DNA from: Bacteroidales bacterium UBA5536
GTDB taxonomy: Bacteria; Bacteroidota; Bacteroidia; Bacteroidales; F082
DNA: 64,000 nucleotides
NCBI GenBank assembly: GCA_002426795.1
Contig: DINQ01000002.1
Coordinates: forward strand, 1 to 64,000
Reading direction: 5' to 3'
Shown here: positions 8,463 through 16,175 of the stretch, in pieces
Position numbering within the stretch: position 1 is the stretch's first letter
Layout of the letters: each line of letters opens with the position of its first letter
The notes under the pieces: model-generated
The model's input: only the letters and a program-made list of their open reading frames with translations
Told to the model about the DNA's origin: nothing
Databases searched by the model: none
Position numbers and translations under genes: made by a program

Positions 8463-9167
8463 GTGCCGAATATTTTATTGATTGAAACTGCAACGGCTGC
8501 CTGCTCAGTCGGATTGATAGCGGGCGGGTCGTTAACGGGTCTGCGCGAGAGCTTCGACCAGCGATCACACGCCGAACAGATCACGCTTTTTATCGACCAG
8601 GTGATGCAGGAGGCCGCACTGACCTACCAGCAGCTCGATGCCATTGCTGTGAGCAAAGGTCCCGGCTCCTATACCGGCCTGCGTATTGGCGTGAGCACGG
8701 CCAAAGGCATTTGCTATGCCACAGACAAACCACTCATCTCTATCGGAACACTCACAGCCATGGCACAGGGTATTGCCAGCCAAAAAGCAGACCTGTTTGC
8801 GGAAGGCGATTTGCTGTGTCCGATGATCGATGCCCGCCGCATGGAAGTGTACGCTGCGGTTTTTGATCTGGCAGGGAAAAAACTCCACGATACGGAGGCA
8901 GTGGTTGTCGACGAAAACACCTTTGCCGGATTGTTTGCCCACCACCGGGTCTGGTTTTTTGGCGATGGTGCCCATAAATGCCGCATTCCGTTTGCCAGGC
9001 AGCCCAATGCCCTTTTTTTGGATGAGGTGATGCCGTCAGCTGCTTTCATGGTAAAACCGGCACTGGAGGCTTTTGCGAACAAGAGCTTTGAGAATGTAGC
9101 CTATTTTGAGCCCTTCTACCTGAAAGACTTTGTGGCTGCCATGCCCAAAGTGAAGGGACTGAGGTAG
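8463..9167 (+). CDS. tsaB: tRNA threonylcarbamoyladenosine biosynthesis protein TsaB
   Basis: 234 residues from a GTG start 11 bp after the adaptor gene; no ATG fits the conserved beginning. The opening ILLIETATAACSVGL and the block SKGPGSYTGLRIGVSTAKG are diagnostic of TsaB, the ASKHA-fold partner of TsaD. The TsaB-TsaD-TsaE complex transfers threonylcarbamoyl from the TsaC product to A37 of tRNAs reading ANN codons, an essential modification in the cytoplasm. It is probably cotranscribed with the adaptor gene. Confidence 0.92.
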   Translation: MPNILLIETATAACSVGLIAGGSLTGLRESFDQRSHAEQITLFIDQVMQEAALTYQQLDAIAVSKGPGSYTGLRIGVSTAKGICYATDKPLISIGTLTAMAQGIASQKADLFAEGDLLCPMIDARRMEVYAAVFDLAGKKLHDTEAVVVDENTFAGLFAHHRVWFFGDGAHKCRIPFARQPNALFLDEVMPSAAFMVKPALEAFANKSFENVAYFEPFYLKDFVAAMPKVKGLR

Positions 9168-9195
9168 GGCGTATCCACTACTGCATACCAGAACT

Positions 9196-9340
9196 CCGCT
9201 ACCTCGCAAACCGGGCCTGCGAATGCTTCGCCTTTGGTGAAAATCTGTTCAGATAGTCAACTTTTGGCAGTCATATCTCTAAAGGCAGAAGATGGTGGCA
9301 ACTCACCACTACGGATCGAACCGAGCCCGCGAACACTTCA
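9196..9340. repeat. Copies of a short dispersed repeat
   Basis: Block 9196-9237 (core cgcaaaccgggcct, then cttcgcctttg) recurs at 11308-11350 with the same core and end, and a weaker copy (gaaccgagcccgcgaacact) lies at 9318-9337. The copies fall in gene-free DNA. The family is unknown to me. Confidence 0.5.
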
Positions 9341-9386
9341 TCTTACTGAACGGCAAAGGTTTCTTCGGGAAAGTGAAGTATAAAAG

Positions 9387-10556
9387 CTAGTCATTTAAAT
9401 ACAATGCAGGCCTGTTTACCCAAATCCAGGGGCGGTTGCTCACCAGCCCGTTGTAAACCGGAATGTTTTCTTTGTTGAAGATCGTCATTTGTGGAACTCC
9501 TTGTATCTGAAGCTCATCCATGAGTTTTCGGCTGTCGATGGCTTTGGCCCATTGAAATTGAAAATGCTGCTGTGTGATTTGGTTGTAATAACTGCTGTCT
9601 TTATCGTTATACGATAAAAAAGCAGCCAGAAACACAACACTACTGTCGGAAGTGTAGCGTTGTGCCAGTGAAGAAAAATATGGAAACTCCTTGCTGCAGT
9701 TGCTGCAGGATGCCGACCAGAACAAAACAGCCATTTTTTTTCCATGCATGTTTTCTGACGAAAAAACTTTTCCCTCATTTGTCTCAAAATGATAACTTAT
9801 GGCTTCCGTTATCTCTATATTTCCCAGCCGCGCAAAGAACCATTTCTCATAGTTTTGCTGTCCAAACCAAACCATTGCCATAAACACAGCGGCAAACGCA
9901 CTGATTTTAAATAGCCTGGTTTTTGCCGTACCTGCTGATTGCATCACCAAGCCAACAAAAAGGGCCGATACAAGCACCGAGATATTCAGAAAAGCCATTT
10001 GCAAGGAATCCGGAAAGTTTCCTAAAATCAAAAGCAGCAGCACATAAACACCACCAAATAAAATTTGATACTTCAGCAGTGCACCAGGCCTGTTTTTGCT
10101 CAGCATGAGAGCGCCAAGAATGGTCAGGAAAATGGTAATGGAAGCCGATGTGCCATGGTTCATTTTTCGTGTCAGGGCCGATAGAAATACCAACAGCACG
10201 CCCAACAAAATGGCGTTTTTATATCCTTCCGCTATTTTTATTTTAGTCAACAATAAACCAAGCAGCATCGGCACATAAAACCCTGCCGAAAACACCCCCA
10301 AAGACCTGATGTTAAGCCTGATAAAACCCAGCTGCCAGGCCAAAAGCAACACAATAACCGGTAACAACAGGCTGAATATCAACAGCCATTTTTTGGGCCA
10401 GTATGGCTGTTTGATATGACTCAAATACCCCAAGCCAAAGCCCAGTATCACCGAAACCTGCAAAACCAGGTCAAAACTTTTGGTGCTTAGGCTGAAGACA
10501 TAAACGAAAAAAATCAGTACTACAGCCGCAAACGATGTTATTTTCTTGAAATGCAT
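9387..10556 (-). CDS. Polytopic membrane protein with C-terminal thioredoxin-like (TlpA-type) domain
   Basis: 389 residues from ATG 10556; the frame extends two codons to a TTG at 10562, which is less likely. The first 235 residues contain about eight hydrophobic helices. The last 150 residues are a TlpA/AhpC-like fold: LFWSASCSNCSKEFPYF holds the redox pair Cys284/Cys287 (CSNC), and QIQGVPQMTIFN supplies the cis-Pro loop. The N-terminal helices resemble no named family I can identify with certainty. It probably moves reducing power or acts as a thiol reductant on the outer face of the inner membrane. It stands alone between repeat-bearing gene-free stretches. Confidence 0.75.
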   Translation of the reverse strand: MHFKKITSFAAVVLIFFVYVFSLSTKSFDLVLQVSVILGFGLGYLSHIKQPYWPKKWLLIFSLLLPVIVLLLAWQLGFIRLNIRSLGVFSAGFYVPMLLGLLLTKIKIAEGYKNAILLGVLLVFLSALTRKMNHGTSASITIFLTILGALMLSKNRPGALLKYQILFGGVYVLLLLILGNFPDSLQMAFLNISVLVSALFVGLVMQSAGTAKTRLFKISAFAAVFMAMVWFGQQNYEKWFFARLGNIEITEAISYHFETNEGKVFSSENMHGKKMAVLFWSASCSNCSKEFPYFSSLAQRYTSDSSVVFLAAFLSYNDKDSSYYNQITQQHFQFQWAKAIDSRKLMDELQIQGVPQMTIFNKENIPVYNGLVSNRPWIWVNRPALYLND

Positions 10557-11307
10557 GATCAAACAAATTTAGGAAGTAGATCCAAGGCGCTTTTCTGATG
10601 TTTGTTGTCAGAAACAAAACGATCCTGACGAAAATCTGCCAGTGCCTTGTCGAAGTGCGATCCATATCCGAATAATTTCTATTTAAAACTCTTTTCGTTC
10701 ATTTTCGTTTTTCTTAAAGTATCTTTTTTCGCACAAGATATCAACCATATATCTTGGCTGCTTTTTTGCTGCATTTTCGTGTAATCGTTACGCTAAGCCA
10801 TTTCAGAAAAAAGGATTTGATGTATACCTTGAATAATTACCCAAACAAATCTACACGAGTTATTAAATAATCTGCTGATTAATTGCTTTTTGCATCTTAT
10901 TAAAAATGTTTTATTGGCTTGTATGCCTGCTTGCCGTGTGTTCACTAAAAATATAAGTAAATGAATCCTAAGATCCTTCCTTAAATGGTGGCTATGGTCA
11001 CAAACAGCACGCATGGTTTTTATATTCAGTTACTAGATCAACTTTTTTAGGGCGTATCTTTTTCCTGGTCTTTGGCAAGTGTGGCAGCCGACCCCAAAAG
11101 GGAAAATCGTCTTTCCCTTTCCCACCCATTAATACCAAAATGAGCGCAAAACGCATCACTTCTCCTGAAATTTAGATGCAATCTAAATAATAGCGGTTTA
11201 TTGTCAGGGGTTTACAGCATCAGGCGAGACAATCCTGCAAAAAAAAAATCAATATTGCTATCATGCCTTGGTTGCCACGCGAAGGGATTCGCGCGGCAGC
11301 ACAAGTG

Positions 11308-11350
11308 CTCCGTTGCCGCGCAAACCGGGCCTTCAAACACTTCGCCTTTG
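11308..11350. repeat. Second copy of the dispersed repeat seen at 9196
   Basis: Shares the core cgcaaaccgggcct and the end cttcgcctttg with 9196-9237; between the shared parts the copies differ at several bases. Confidence 0.5.
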
Positions 11351-11403
11351 ATTTGAGGCTTTCTATGAAGTTGAAAAAGATATCAAACTGTAGAATGAAG
11401 TTG

Positions 11404-11445
11404 TTACGCGCCGTATATAAGTTGTAACGGAGCGTATATATGTTG
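11404..11445. repeat. Tandem pair of 21-bp units
   Basis: Units 11404-11424 and 11425-11445 abut exactly and agree at about 16 of 21 bases, sharing gcgtatata/ccgtatata and the end gttg. Confidence 0.5.
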
Positions 11446-11576
11446 TCTTCAGAAAAGTGTGTCAGGGTTGTTCTCTCAGGGAAAGCCCTGCTGTGTCGGT
11501 CAGAACGGATTTGATTGCGCTATTGCAGACAACATCTTGATGTCACCGGAATATTACTGTAGATAATCAAGGATAA

Positions 11577-11610
11577 AACCAAAAAAAACGCTTCCCCGGG
11601 GAAGCGTTTT
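11577..11610 (-). terminator. Rho-independent terminator of the mscS-like gene
   Basis: A perfect palindrome (aaaacgcttcccc 11585-11597 with ggggaagcgtttt 11598-11610) lies 10 bp past the minus-strand stop; the adenines at 11577-11588 become the U-run. Confidence 0.85.
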
Positions 11611-11620
11611 ATGAAAAGAA

Positions 11621-12463
11621 CTATTTTTTCTGGTGCAGGTGCACATCCATTTGCGGGAAGGGGATGTTGATGCCCTCTTTGCTGAAGGTATTGTAAACCT
11701 TTTGGTTCATATCGAAGAAAACAGGCCAGTAGTTGGGTGCATCCAGCCAAACGCGTACCACAATATTCACAGAGCTGTCGCCCAGGCTCGACAAAGCAAT
11801 AAAGGGTTCCGGATCACTGTGGATGCGCTCATCAGCCTTGATCAGGCCCATGATTATGTCGCGGGCTTTTTCGTAGCTGTCGCCATAGGCAATGCCGAAC
11901 GTCCAGTCGACACGGCGTGTTTCCTTTTTCGAAAAGTTCGTGATCGAACCATTGGCCAAACCGCCGTTAGGGATAATAATTACCTTGTTGTCGACCGTAT
12001 TGAGGTATGTGGTAAAAATCTGGATTTCGGCAACAGTACCCAAATAGCCTTGTGCTTCAACAAAATCGCCTACTTTATAGGGTTTAAAAAGCAGGATGAT
12101 GATACCCCCGGCAAAATTCTGCAAGGTGCCTTGCAATGATAAACCAACGGCCAGTGAGGCTGCACCGAGAATGGCAATAAATGATGTCATCTGAACACCC
12201 ACCATACCGAGGATACTAAAGATGACCAGGATTTTGAGCAAGACACTCAAAAAGCTGCGCATGAATGAACGGAGCGAGGGTTCAACATTGCGCTTTTCCA
12301 TAAGCTTGGATAGCGCTCTGGTAATGCGGTTGGCGATCCAAAGTCCGATAATAAGTGCTACGATTGCACCCACAAGCCTGAGGCCATAGGTTACAATAAA
12401 ATCCATAGCGAATGCGCTCAGCCCTTCCACTTTGCTGGCGACTTCCGATACATTTTCTTCCAT
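11621..12463 (-). CDS. Small-conductance mechanosensitive channel (MscS family)
   Basis: 280 residues, the usual size of the minimal MscS. Three N-terminal membrane helices are followed by the pore helix region with the Gly/Ala-rich packing AAILGAASLAVGLSLQGTLQNFAGG pattern (about residues 94-120), then the beta domain (KPYKVGDFVEAQGYLGTV) and the conserved IIPNGGLANGSITNFS. These channels open under membrane tension and release solutes on osmotic downshock. It has its own promoter and terminator, so it forms a single-gene unit. Related family members can differ in ion preference, which the sequence does not settle. Confidence 0.92.
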   Translation of the reverse strand: MEENVSEVASKVEGLSAFAMDFIVTYGLRLVGAIVALIIGLWIANRITRALSKLMEKRNVEPSLRSFMRSFLSVLLKILVIFSILGMVGVQMTSFIAILGAASLAVGLSLQGTLQNFAGGIIILLFKPYKVGDFVEAQGYLGTVAEIQIFTTYLNTVDNKVIIIPNGGLANGSITNFSKKETRRVDWTFGIAYGDSYEKARDIIMGLIKADERIHSDPEPFIALSSLGDSSVNIVVRVWLDAPNYWPVFFDMNQKVYNTFSKEGINIPFPQMDVHLHQKK

Positions 12464-12495
12464 AATGATATAGTTTAAACATTTGATTGGTTGCG

Positions 12496-12503
12496 CAAAA
12501 GTA
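12496..12503 (-). promoter_or_regulatory. Probable -7 element of the mscS-like gene
   Basis: TACTTTTG read on the minus strand (12503 to 12496) matches TAnnTTTG, 33 nt before the start codon. No good -33 match is seen. Confidence 0.45.
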
Positions 12504-12773
12504 TAAAAAAGCCGGAAAACGAGCCGGATTTGTCATCAAGTACCCCTGTAACCAGAGGATCTGTAACTTAACGTAAAACCAATCTTTTTCCTCCTGCCTG
12601 CGTCAGCAGGAAGGCAGGTTTGCCTTGGCTCTTTTCCTTGGCTGAACAATCAGACAAATCGGCAGATCACCATAAAACCCATAAATCCCGAAAAATAGAA
12701 AATCTCCGATTTTCGTGACTTTTCGAGGATGCTCGAATGCGACAGCATTCGGCACTCATAAACCCATTTCCCC
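12504..12773. other. Divergent intergenic region rich in hairpins
   Basis: No gene. It contains a stem cctgcct/aggcagg (12593-12618), and near 12722-12751 two overlapping alternatives that share the same bases: ttcga...tcgaa, and the perfect cgaatgc-gaca-gcattcg (12734-12751). Confidence 0.5.
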
Positions 12774-12781
12774 TACATTTG
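12774..12781 (+). promoter_or_regulatory. Probable -7 element of acpS
   Basis: TACATTTG matches TAnnTTTG and lies 18 nt before the acpS ATG, so the leader would be only about a dozen bases. It rules out the upstream in-frame start at 12737. Confidence 0.5.
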
Positions 12782-12799
12782 CAAAAAACTCACCGAAAA

Positions 12800-13174
12800 A
12801 TGATCTTTGGAATAGGAACCGACATCATTGAAGTGGCACGCATGGAGCGCCATCTCGACTCGAACAAAGGCCTTCGCGACAAACTCTTTACTCCGCGCGA
12901 ACAGGCATATGCCGAAGACAAGGCCACTGTTTATCAGCATTATGCAGCACGATTTGCAGCCAAAGAGGCTTTTTTCAAGGCGCTGGGCACCGGCTACCGT
13001 TATGGGATGGCTTTCCACGAGATAGAGGTTGTGAACGACGAACTGGGCAAACCCGTTATTGAAGTGCATGGAAAGGTGAAAGAATATGTTGAGAAACAGC
13101 AGATCATCCACATCCACCTCAGTATTTCACATGTAAAGGAAATGGCCAACGCCTTTGTGGTGCTTGAAGTATAG
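12800..13174 (+). CDS. acpS: Holo-[acyl-carrier-protein] synthase
   Basis: 124 residues from ATG 12800, the normal AcpS length. The opening IFGIGTDIIEVARMER and the block ARFAAKEAFFKALGTG are the two hallmark motifs; Asp8 and the Glu in KEAF bind magnesium. AcpS moves the 4'-phosphopantetheine arm of CoA to a Ser of acyl carrier protein, activating fatty-acid synthesis in the cytoplasm. The 21 extra codons back to 12737 would lie across the promoter and are rejected. Confidence 0.95.
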   Translation: MIFGIGTDIIEVARMERHLDSNKGLRDKLFTPREQAYAEDKATVYQHYAARFAAKEAFFKALGTGYRYGMAFHEIEVVNDELGKPVIEVHGKVKEYVEKQQIIHIHLSISHVKEMANAFVVLEV

Positions 13175-13494
13175 CGATCTGAAAAAGCTGAATCAATTGC
13201 GGTTTTGATCCCGCAGATATATGGCTATAACCATAGCAGATCGGATAGCGGCGTTATTTTTTTGCTTGGAGTAGTATCATTCTGTAGTTTTCTTCATGCC
13301 ATTAATTGTTGCAGGGCGACATACTCAGTTGCGCTTTAAAGGCGAAATATCCGTAAGTATAGTATCATATTCTAATAATAGCTGGCACGTGATATATGTA
13401 AGCTATTTGTATTCTTATGTAATATAATCCCATGGGGATAGAGCTTTCTTTGTAGTCGGTAAATTATCAATGAATTGAAACTAAAAAAAAGACC
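13175..13494. other. Gene-free stretch, AT-rich
   Basis: I see no gene, clear terminator or perfect TAnnTTTG promoter in this 320 bp. It presumably carries the promoter of the small membrane-protein genes that follow. Confidence 0.4.
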
Positions 13495-13647
13495 ATGAAC
13501 AACCTGCTTTATATCATTGCAATCATTTTAGTTGTTGGATGGATTTTTGGTTTTTTTGTTTATGACACAGGCGGGATAATTCATGTTCTTCTGATCATTG
13601 CGCTGATTGCCGTTATCCTAAGAGTAATTCGCGGAAACAAAATTTAA
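13495..13647 (+). CDS. lmo0937-type small membrane protein (DUF5670)
   Basis: A 50-residue protein, missed by most length cut-offs. It has two hydrophobic helices (LLYIIAIILVVGWIFGFFV and HVLLIIALIAVILRVI) separated by a short YDTGG turn and a basic end RGNK. This layout, with the WIFGFF...GG.IH.LL..A pattern, matches the lmo0937 family, found across Gram-positives and Bacteroidota and often stress-induced; function unknown. The downstream YtxH gene starts 7 bp after its stop, so the two form an operon. Confidence 0.8.
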   Translation: MNNLLYIIAIILVVGWIFGFFVYDTGGIIHVLLIIALIAVILRVIRGNKI

Positions 13648-13654
13648 TGGCATC

Positions 13655-13858
13655 ATGAAGAAACAAAATTTTAAGAATGGAAGTATTCTGCTTGCCTCAA
13701 CAGCAGTGGCAGCTGTTGCCGGAGCAGCGATCGGTGTGTTATTTGCTCCTTTCAAAGGGAGTGTCACACGCAAAAAAATGGGTCTTTCAGCTACAGAACA
13801 AAAAGCAGATCCGAAAGACAAAACAAAAAAGCCGGATGCAAATCCCACCACTAAATGA
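13655..13858 (+). CDS. YtxH-domain general-stress-type protein
   Basis: 67 residues. One N-terminal membrane helix (ILLASTAVAAVAGAAIGVLFAP) runs into FKGSVTRKKMG, the signature of the YtxH/gas-vesicle-like small proteins, then a lysine-rich soluble tail. Relatives in Bacillus belong to the general stress regulon; the molecular role is unknown. It lies 7 bp downstream of the lmo0937-type gene and ahead of a beta-barrel gene. Confidence 0.8.
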   Translation: MKKQNFKNGSILLASTAVAAVAGAAIGVLFAPFKGSVTRKKMGLSATEQKADPKDKTKKPDANPTTK

Positions 13859-13928
13859 GGTGATTGTAGCTTGAAAGTCAGGCTTCTAATAGCTAGAATT
13901 TTTAAACCAACCTAAAAAAAATATTGAA

Positions 13929-14429
13929 ATGAAAAAATTACTTATTATGGCTATCCTTGTGCTGACGTCGGGCGTCTTGTTTAGCCAAAACCAATCGCAA
14001 AGGGGGAAAACCCAACTTAACCTTGGTGTTGGATTCTCCGGATGGGGTGTTCCCTTGTATATCGGATTTGACCATGGAGTTTCGAACGATATCACCCTTG
14101 GCGCTGAGTTGTCGTATAGGGCATACAACGAAAACTGGCATCAGGACAAATACCATCACAGCATCGTCGGGCTTTCTGGCAATGCCAATTACCATTTTAA
14201 CCGTATTTTAAATATTCCGCCACAGTGGGACTTTTATGCTGGCTTAAACCTGGGTTTCTTTTTCTGGTCGTCACCTGAACATTACGATGGTGACCACACA
14301 TCCGGAATTGGCCTGGGAGGACAGGTTGGCGCAAGGTATTATTTCAACAACAAAGTTGGCATCAATCTCGAATTTGGCGGCGGAAATGCATTTTCTGGCG
14401 GTAAAATTGGGCTGACATTTGTGCTGTAA
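13929..14429 (+). CDS. Small outer-membrane beta-barrel protein
   Basis: 166 residues with a signal peptide (LLIMAILVLTSGVLFSQ) and alternating hydrophobic/polar strands ending in the aromatic/hydrophobic LTFVL expected of a barrel inserted by BAM. Repeated Gly/Tyr/Phe strands (LGVGFSGWGVPLYIGF, NANYHFNR, DFYAGLNLGFFFW) suggest an 8-stranded barrel of the OmpW/OmpX size class. No specific family is assignable. A terminator follows directly. Confidence 0.7.
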   Translation: MKKLLIMAILVLTSGVLFSQNQSQRGKTQLNLGVGFSGWGVPLYIGFDHGVSNDITLGAELSYRAYNENWHQDKYHHSIVGLSGNANYHFNRILNIPPQWDFYAGLNLGFFFWSSPEHYDGDHTSGIGLGGQVGARYYFNNKVGINLEFGGGNAFSGGKIGLTFVL

Positions 14430-14445
14430 CAACCAACAATGATTT

Positions 14446-14491
14446 GACGACCAGGCGGATTGTATGATACATTCCGCCTGGCGTTTTCGTC
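14446..14491 (+). terminator. Terminator of the beta-barrel gene
   Basis: A 9-bp stem (ccaggcgga 14451-14459 with tccgcctgg 14473-14481) carries an outer gacga/tcgtc pairing and a short T-rich stretch, 16 bp past the stop. Confidence 0.7.
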
Positions 14492-14525
14492 GATATTCAG
14501 TTGAAAAGATAAAAACACTAACTCT

Positions 14526-14717
14526 ATGAAAATAAGCGGATACATGCTGCTACAGGCAAAAATCGTAGCGACAATTTTCACTTCGTTAAGCTATTTTTTG
14601 CGCGTTAAGGTACTCGAGATTGGCAATATGGAACTGATTCGCGACAGCGCAAATGTGTTGAAATGGTCGCCCTTCGTTGGAATTTTATTGATAGCAATAG
14701 TTGTGCTGTTTATATAG
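14526..14717 (+). CDS. Possible small tail-anchored protein
   Basis: 63 codons from an ATG, not matched to any family. The only clear feature is a C-terminal hydrophobic helix (WSPFVGILLIAIVVLF); a shorter version could begin at the Met before ELIRDSANVLKW. It lies among other small stress-type genes, which makes a real small membrane protein plausible, but composition alone does not prove coding. Confidence 0.35.
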   Translation: MKISGYMLLQAKIVATIFTSLSYFLRVKVLEIGNMELIRDSANVLKWSPFVGILLIAIVVLFI

Positions 14718-14840
14718 ATGACACAAATCAAACAACGCGCTACAGTCTTGAAAATAGTATGTGCAGGCGCATCACTCAACTTTAAGTAATTGACAATGAA
14801 TGTGTATTGTGTTACCTTTATAAGCCTAAATTACTGATAT

Positions 14841-15401
14841 TTGAAGCTTTATATTAAATACATGGTGAGTTTGAGATGCAAAATGGTTGTCAGGGACGAA
14901 CTCGACAACCTGGGTCTGAAATATGCATCAATCGAGCTTGGGATGGTTGAACTTGTTGATGACATTTCAGCCAATGATCGCGAGAATTTAAAAAACCGCT
15001 TGATGCGTTCGGGACTCATTGTGCTGGATGATAAAAAGAGTATTCTTATCGAGAAAATCAAGAATGTAATCATCGAAATGATTCACTACTCCGAAAGTCT
15101 CCCGAAAGTAAACTATTCAGATCATATCAGTGAAAAACTGAATCAGAACTATACCTACCTTTCCAATACTTTTTCAGAAGTAAAAGGCATTACCATTCAA
15201 CAGTATATCATCATTCACAAAATTGAACGCGTGAAGGAATTGTTGCTGTATGATCAATTAACACTAACCGAAATTGCCTACCGCATGCAATACAGCAGTG
15301 TTGCTCACCTGTCGAACCAGTTTAAAAAAGTGACAGGTCTCTCTCCCTCTTTTTACAAAGACCTGAAAGAAAAACGCAACAGCAATCTCGAAAACCTGTG
15401 A
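14841..15401 (+). CDS. AraC-type DNA-binding regulator with short N-terminal domain
   Basis: 186 residues from TTG 14841, with ATG 14862 as the alternative; I prefer TTG because family members, as I recall them, begin with an equivalent of KLYIKYM before VSLRCKM. The first 75 residues form an alpha/beta unit resembling a metal-associated (HMA-like) ferredoxin fold but with only one Cys and no CxxC. The rest is a complete AraC pair of helix-turn-helices (LTLTEIAYRMQYSSVAHLSNQFKK, then TGLSPSFYKDLK). It probably controls nearby envelope-stress genes; its ligand is unknown. Confidence 0.8.
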   Translation: MKLYIKYMVSLRCKMVVRDELDNLGLKYASIELGMVELVDDISANDRENLKNRLMRSGLIVLDDKKSILIEKIKNVIIEMIHYSESLPKVNYSDHISEKLNQNYTYLSNTFSEVKGITIQQYIIIHKIERVKELLLYDQLTLTEIAYRMQYSSVAHLSNQFKKVTGLSPSFYKDLKEKRNSNLENL

Positions 15402-15593
15402 AAGATATAAACATCGGTTTTTAAAATGTAATGGTTTTTTGTTGCGAATGCATGACCTTTGTAAAAGCCTGAGAATTGTTTGAATAGCAAATAATTATTA
15501 ATAGCATTTTGCTTATTTAATCGACTGTTGATGCATTGATTGGTTTCGGAACAGAAAACAATAGCCCTGCATTTTTAATACAATTTTTCTCCC

Positions 15594-15947
15594 ATGAAAA
15601 CACTGGATGATAAACCTGAAATGGAAAAATCAAAAGCACATATCATTGTCGAAATCATCGAATATATACCCAATGCCGTGGTAAGTAAAACTATTATTAA
15701 GAAAACAACCGGAAATGTTACAGTTTCTTCTTTTGACGCGGGCGAAGAACTTGCCGAAAAGATTTCGCCATTCGACACCTATATTCAAATTATTGACGGG
15801 GTAGCGGAGTTATCTATCGAACGCAAAAAATACCATCTCAAACTAGGGGAGGGCATCATTATTCCGGCCCATTCCAGGCATAATTTTAATGCAACCCAAC
15901 AGTTTAAGATGCTTTCAACCATCATCAAAAGCGGTTATGAAGATTAA
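15594..15947 (+). CDS. Cupin-domain protein
   Basis: 117 residues forming a single small beta-barrel cupin. Motif 1 is degenerate (SPFDTYIQIIDGVAELSI), with the two motif-1 histidines absent; motif 2 has GEGIIIPAHSRHNF with two histidines. Single cupins of this type can bind metal and small ligands or act as sensors, and the missing motif-1 ligands make a catalytic dioxygenase role doubtful. It follows the AraC-type gene with a 192-bp gap and precedes the OmpA-like gene. Confidence 0.75.
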   Translation: MKTLDDKPEMEKSKAHIIVEIIEYIPNAVVSKTIIKKTTGNVTVSSFDAGEELAEKISPFDTYIQIIDGVAELSIERKKYHLKLGEGIIIPAHSRHNFNATQQFKMLSTIIKSGYED

Positions 15948-15960
15948 CTGCTAATTCCCG

Positions 15961-15988
15961 CCTGTCTTTTAACGACAGCCTTTTCTTA
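15961..15988 (+). terminator. Weak terminator after the cupin gene
   Basis: Short stem ctgtc (15962-15966) with gacag (15974-15978) followed by ccttttctt. Confidence 0.35.
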
Positions 15989-16175
15989 TATTTTCCTTTA
16001 AAGGAACCTGTCCCATACAGGCATGATAATTGTTTAGAAAAAAATCCCTAAACAAAACATTGCCTGAGAATCCGGAACCGGAAAACAATAGGAGATTCGT
16101 GAGTAAACTAAATGGTATTCAATGCCATATACATGAATTTCAAAGTATTATTATTTACCTTACAACCAAATTAAA

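Larger units (their letters stand above)
10557..11576. other. Gene-free region of about 1 kb with small repeats
   Basis: No ORF here has the composition or motifs of a real gene; the longest, 73 codons at 10793-11014, is not convincing. It holds a 9-bp hairpin (aaagggaaa/tttcccttt, 11097-11120), a copy of the dispersed repeat (11308-11350) and a 21-bp tandem pair (11404-11445). It may be a decayed mobile or accessory insertion. Confidence 0.5.

Noticed and set aside
10793..11014. 73-codon minus-strand frame in the gene-poor region
   Set aside because: No family match, irregular composition, no promoter or neighbouring operon; it most likely arises by chance in AT-rich DNA.
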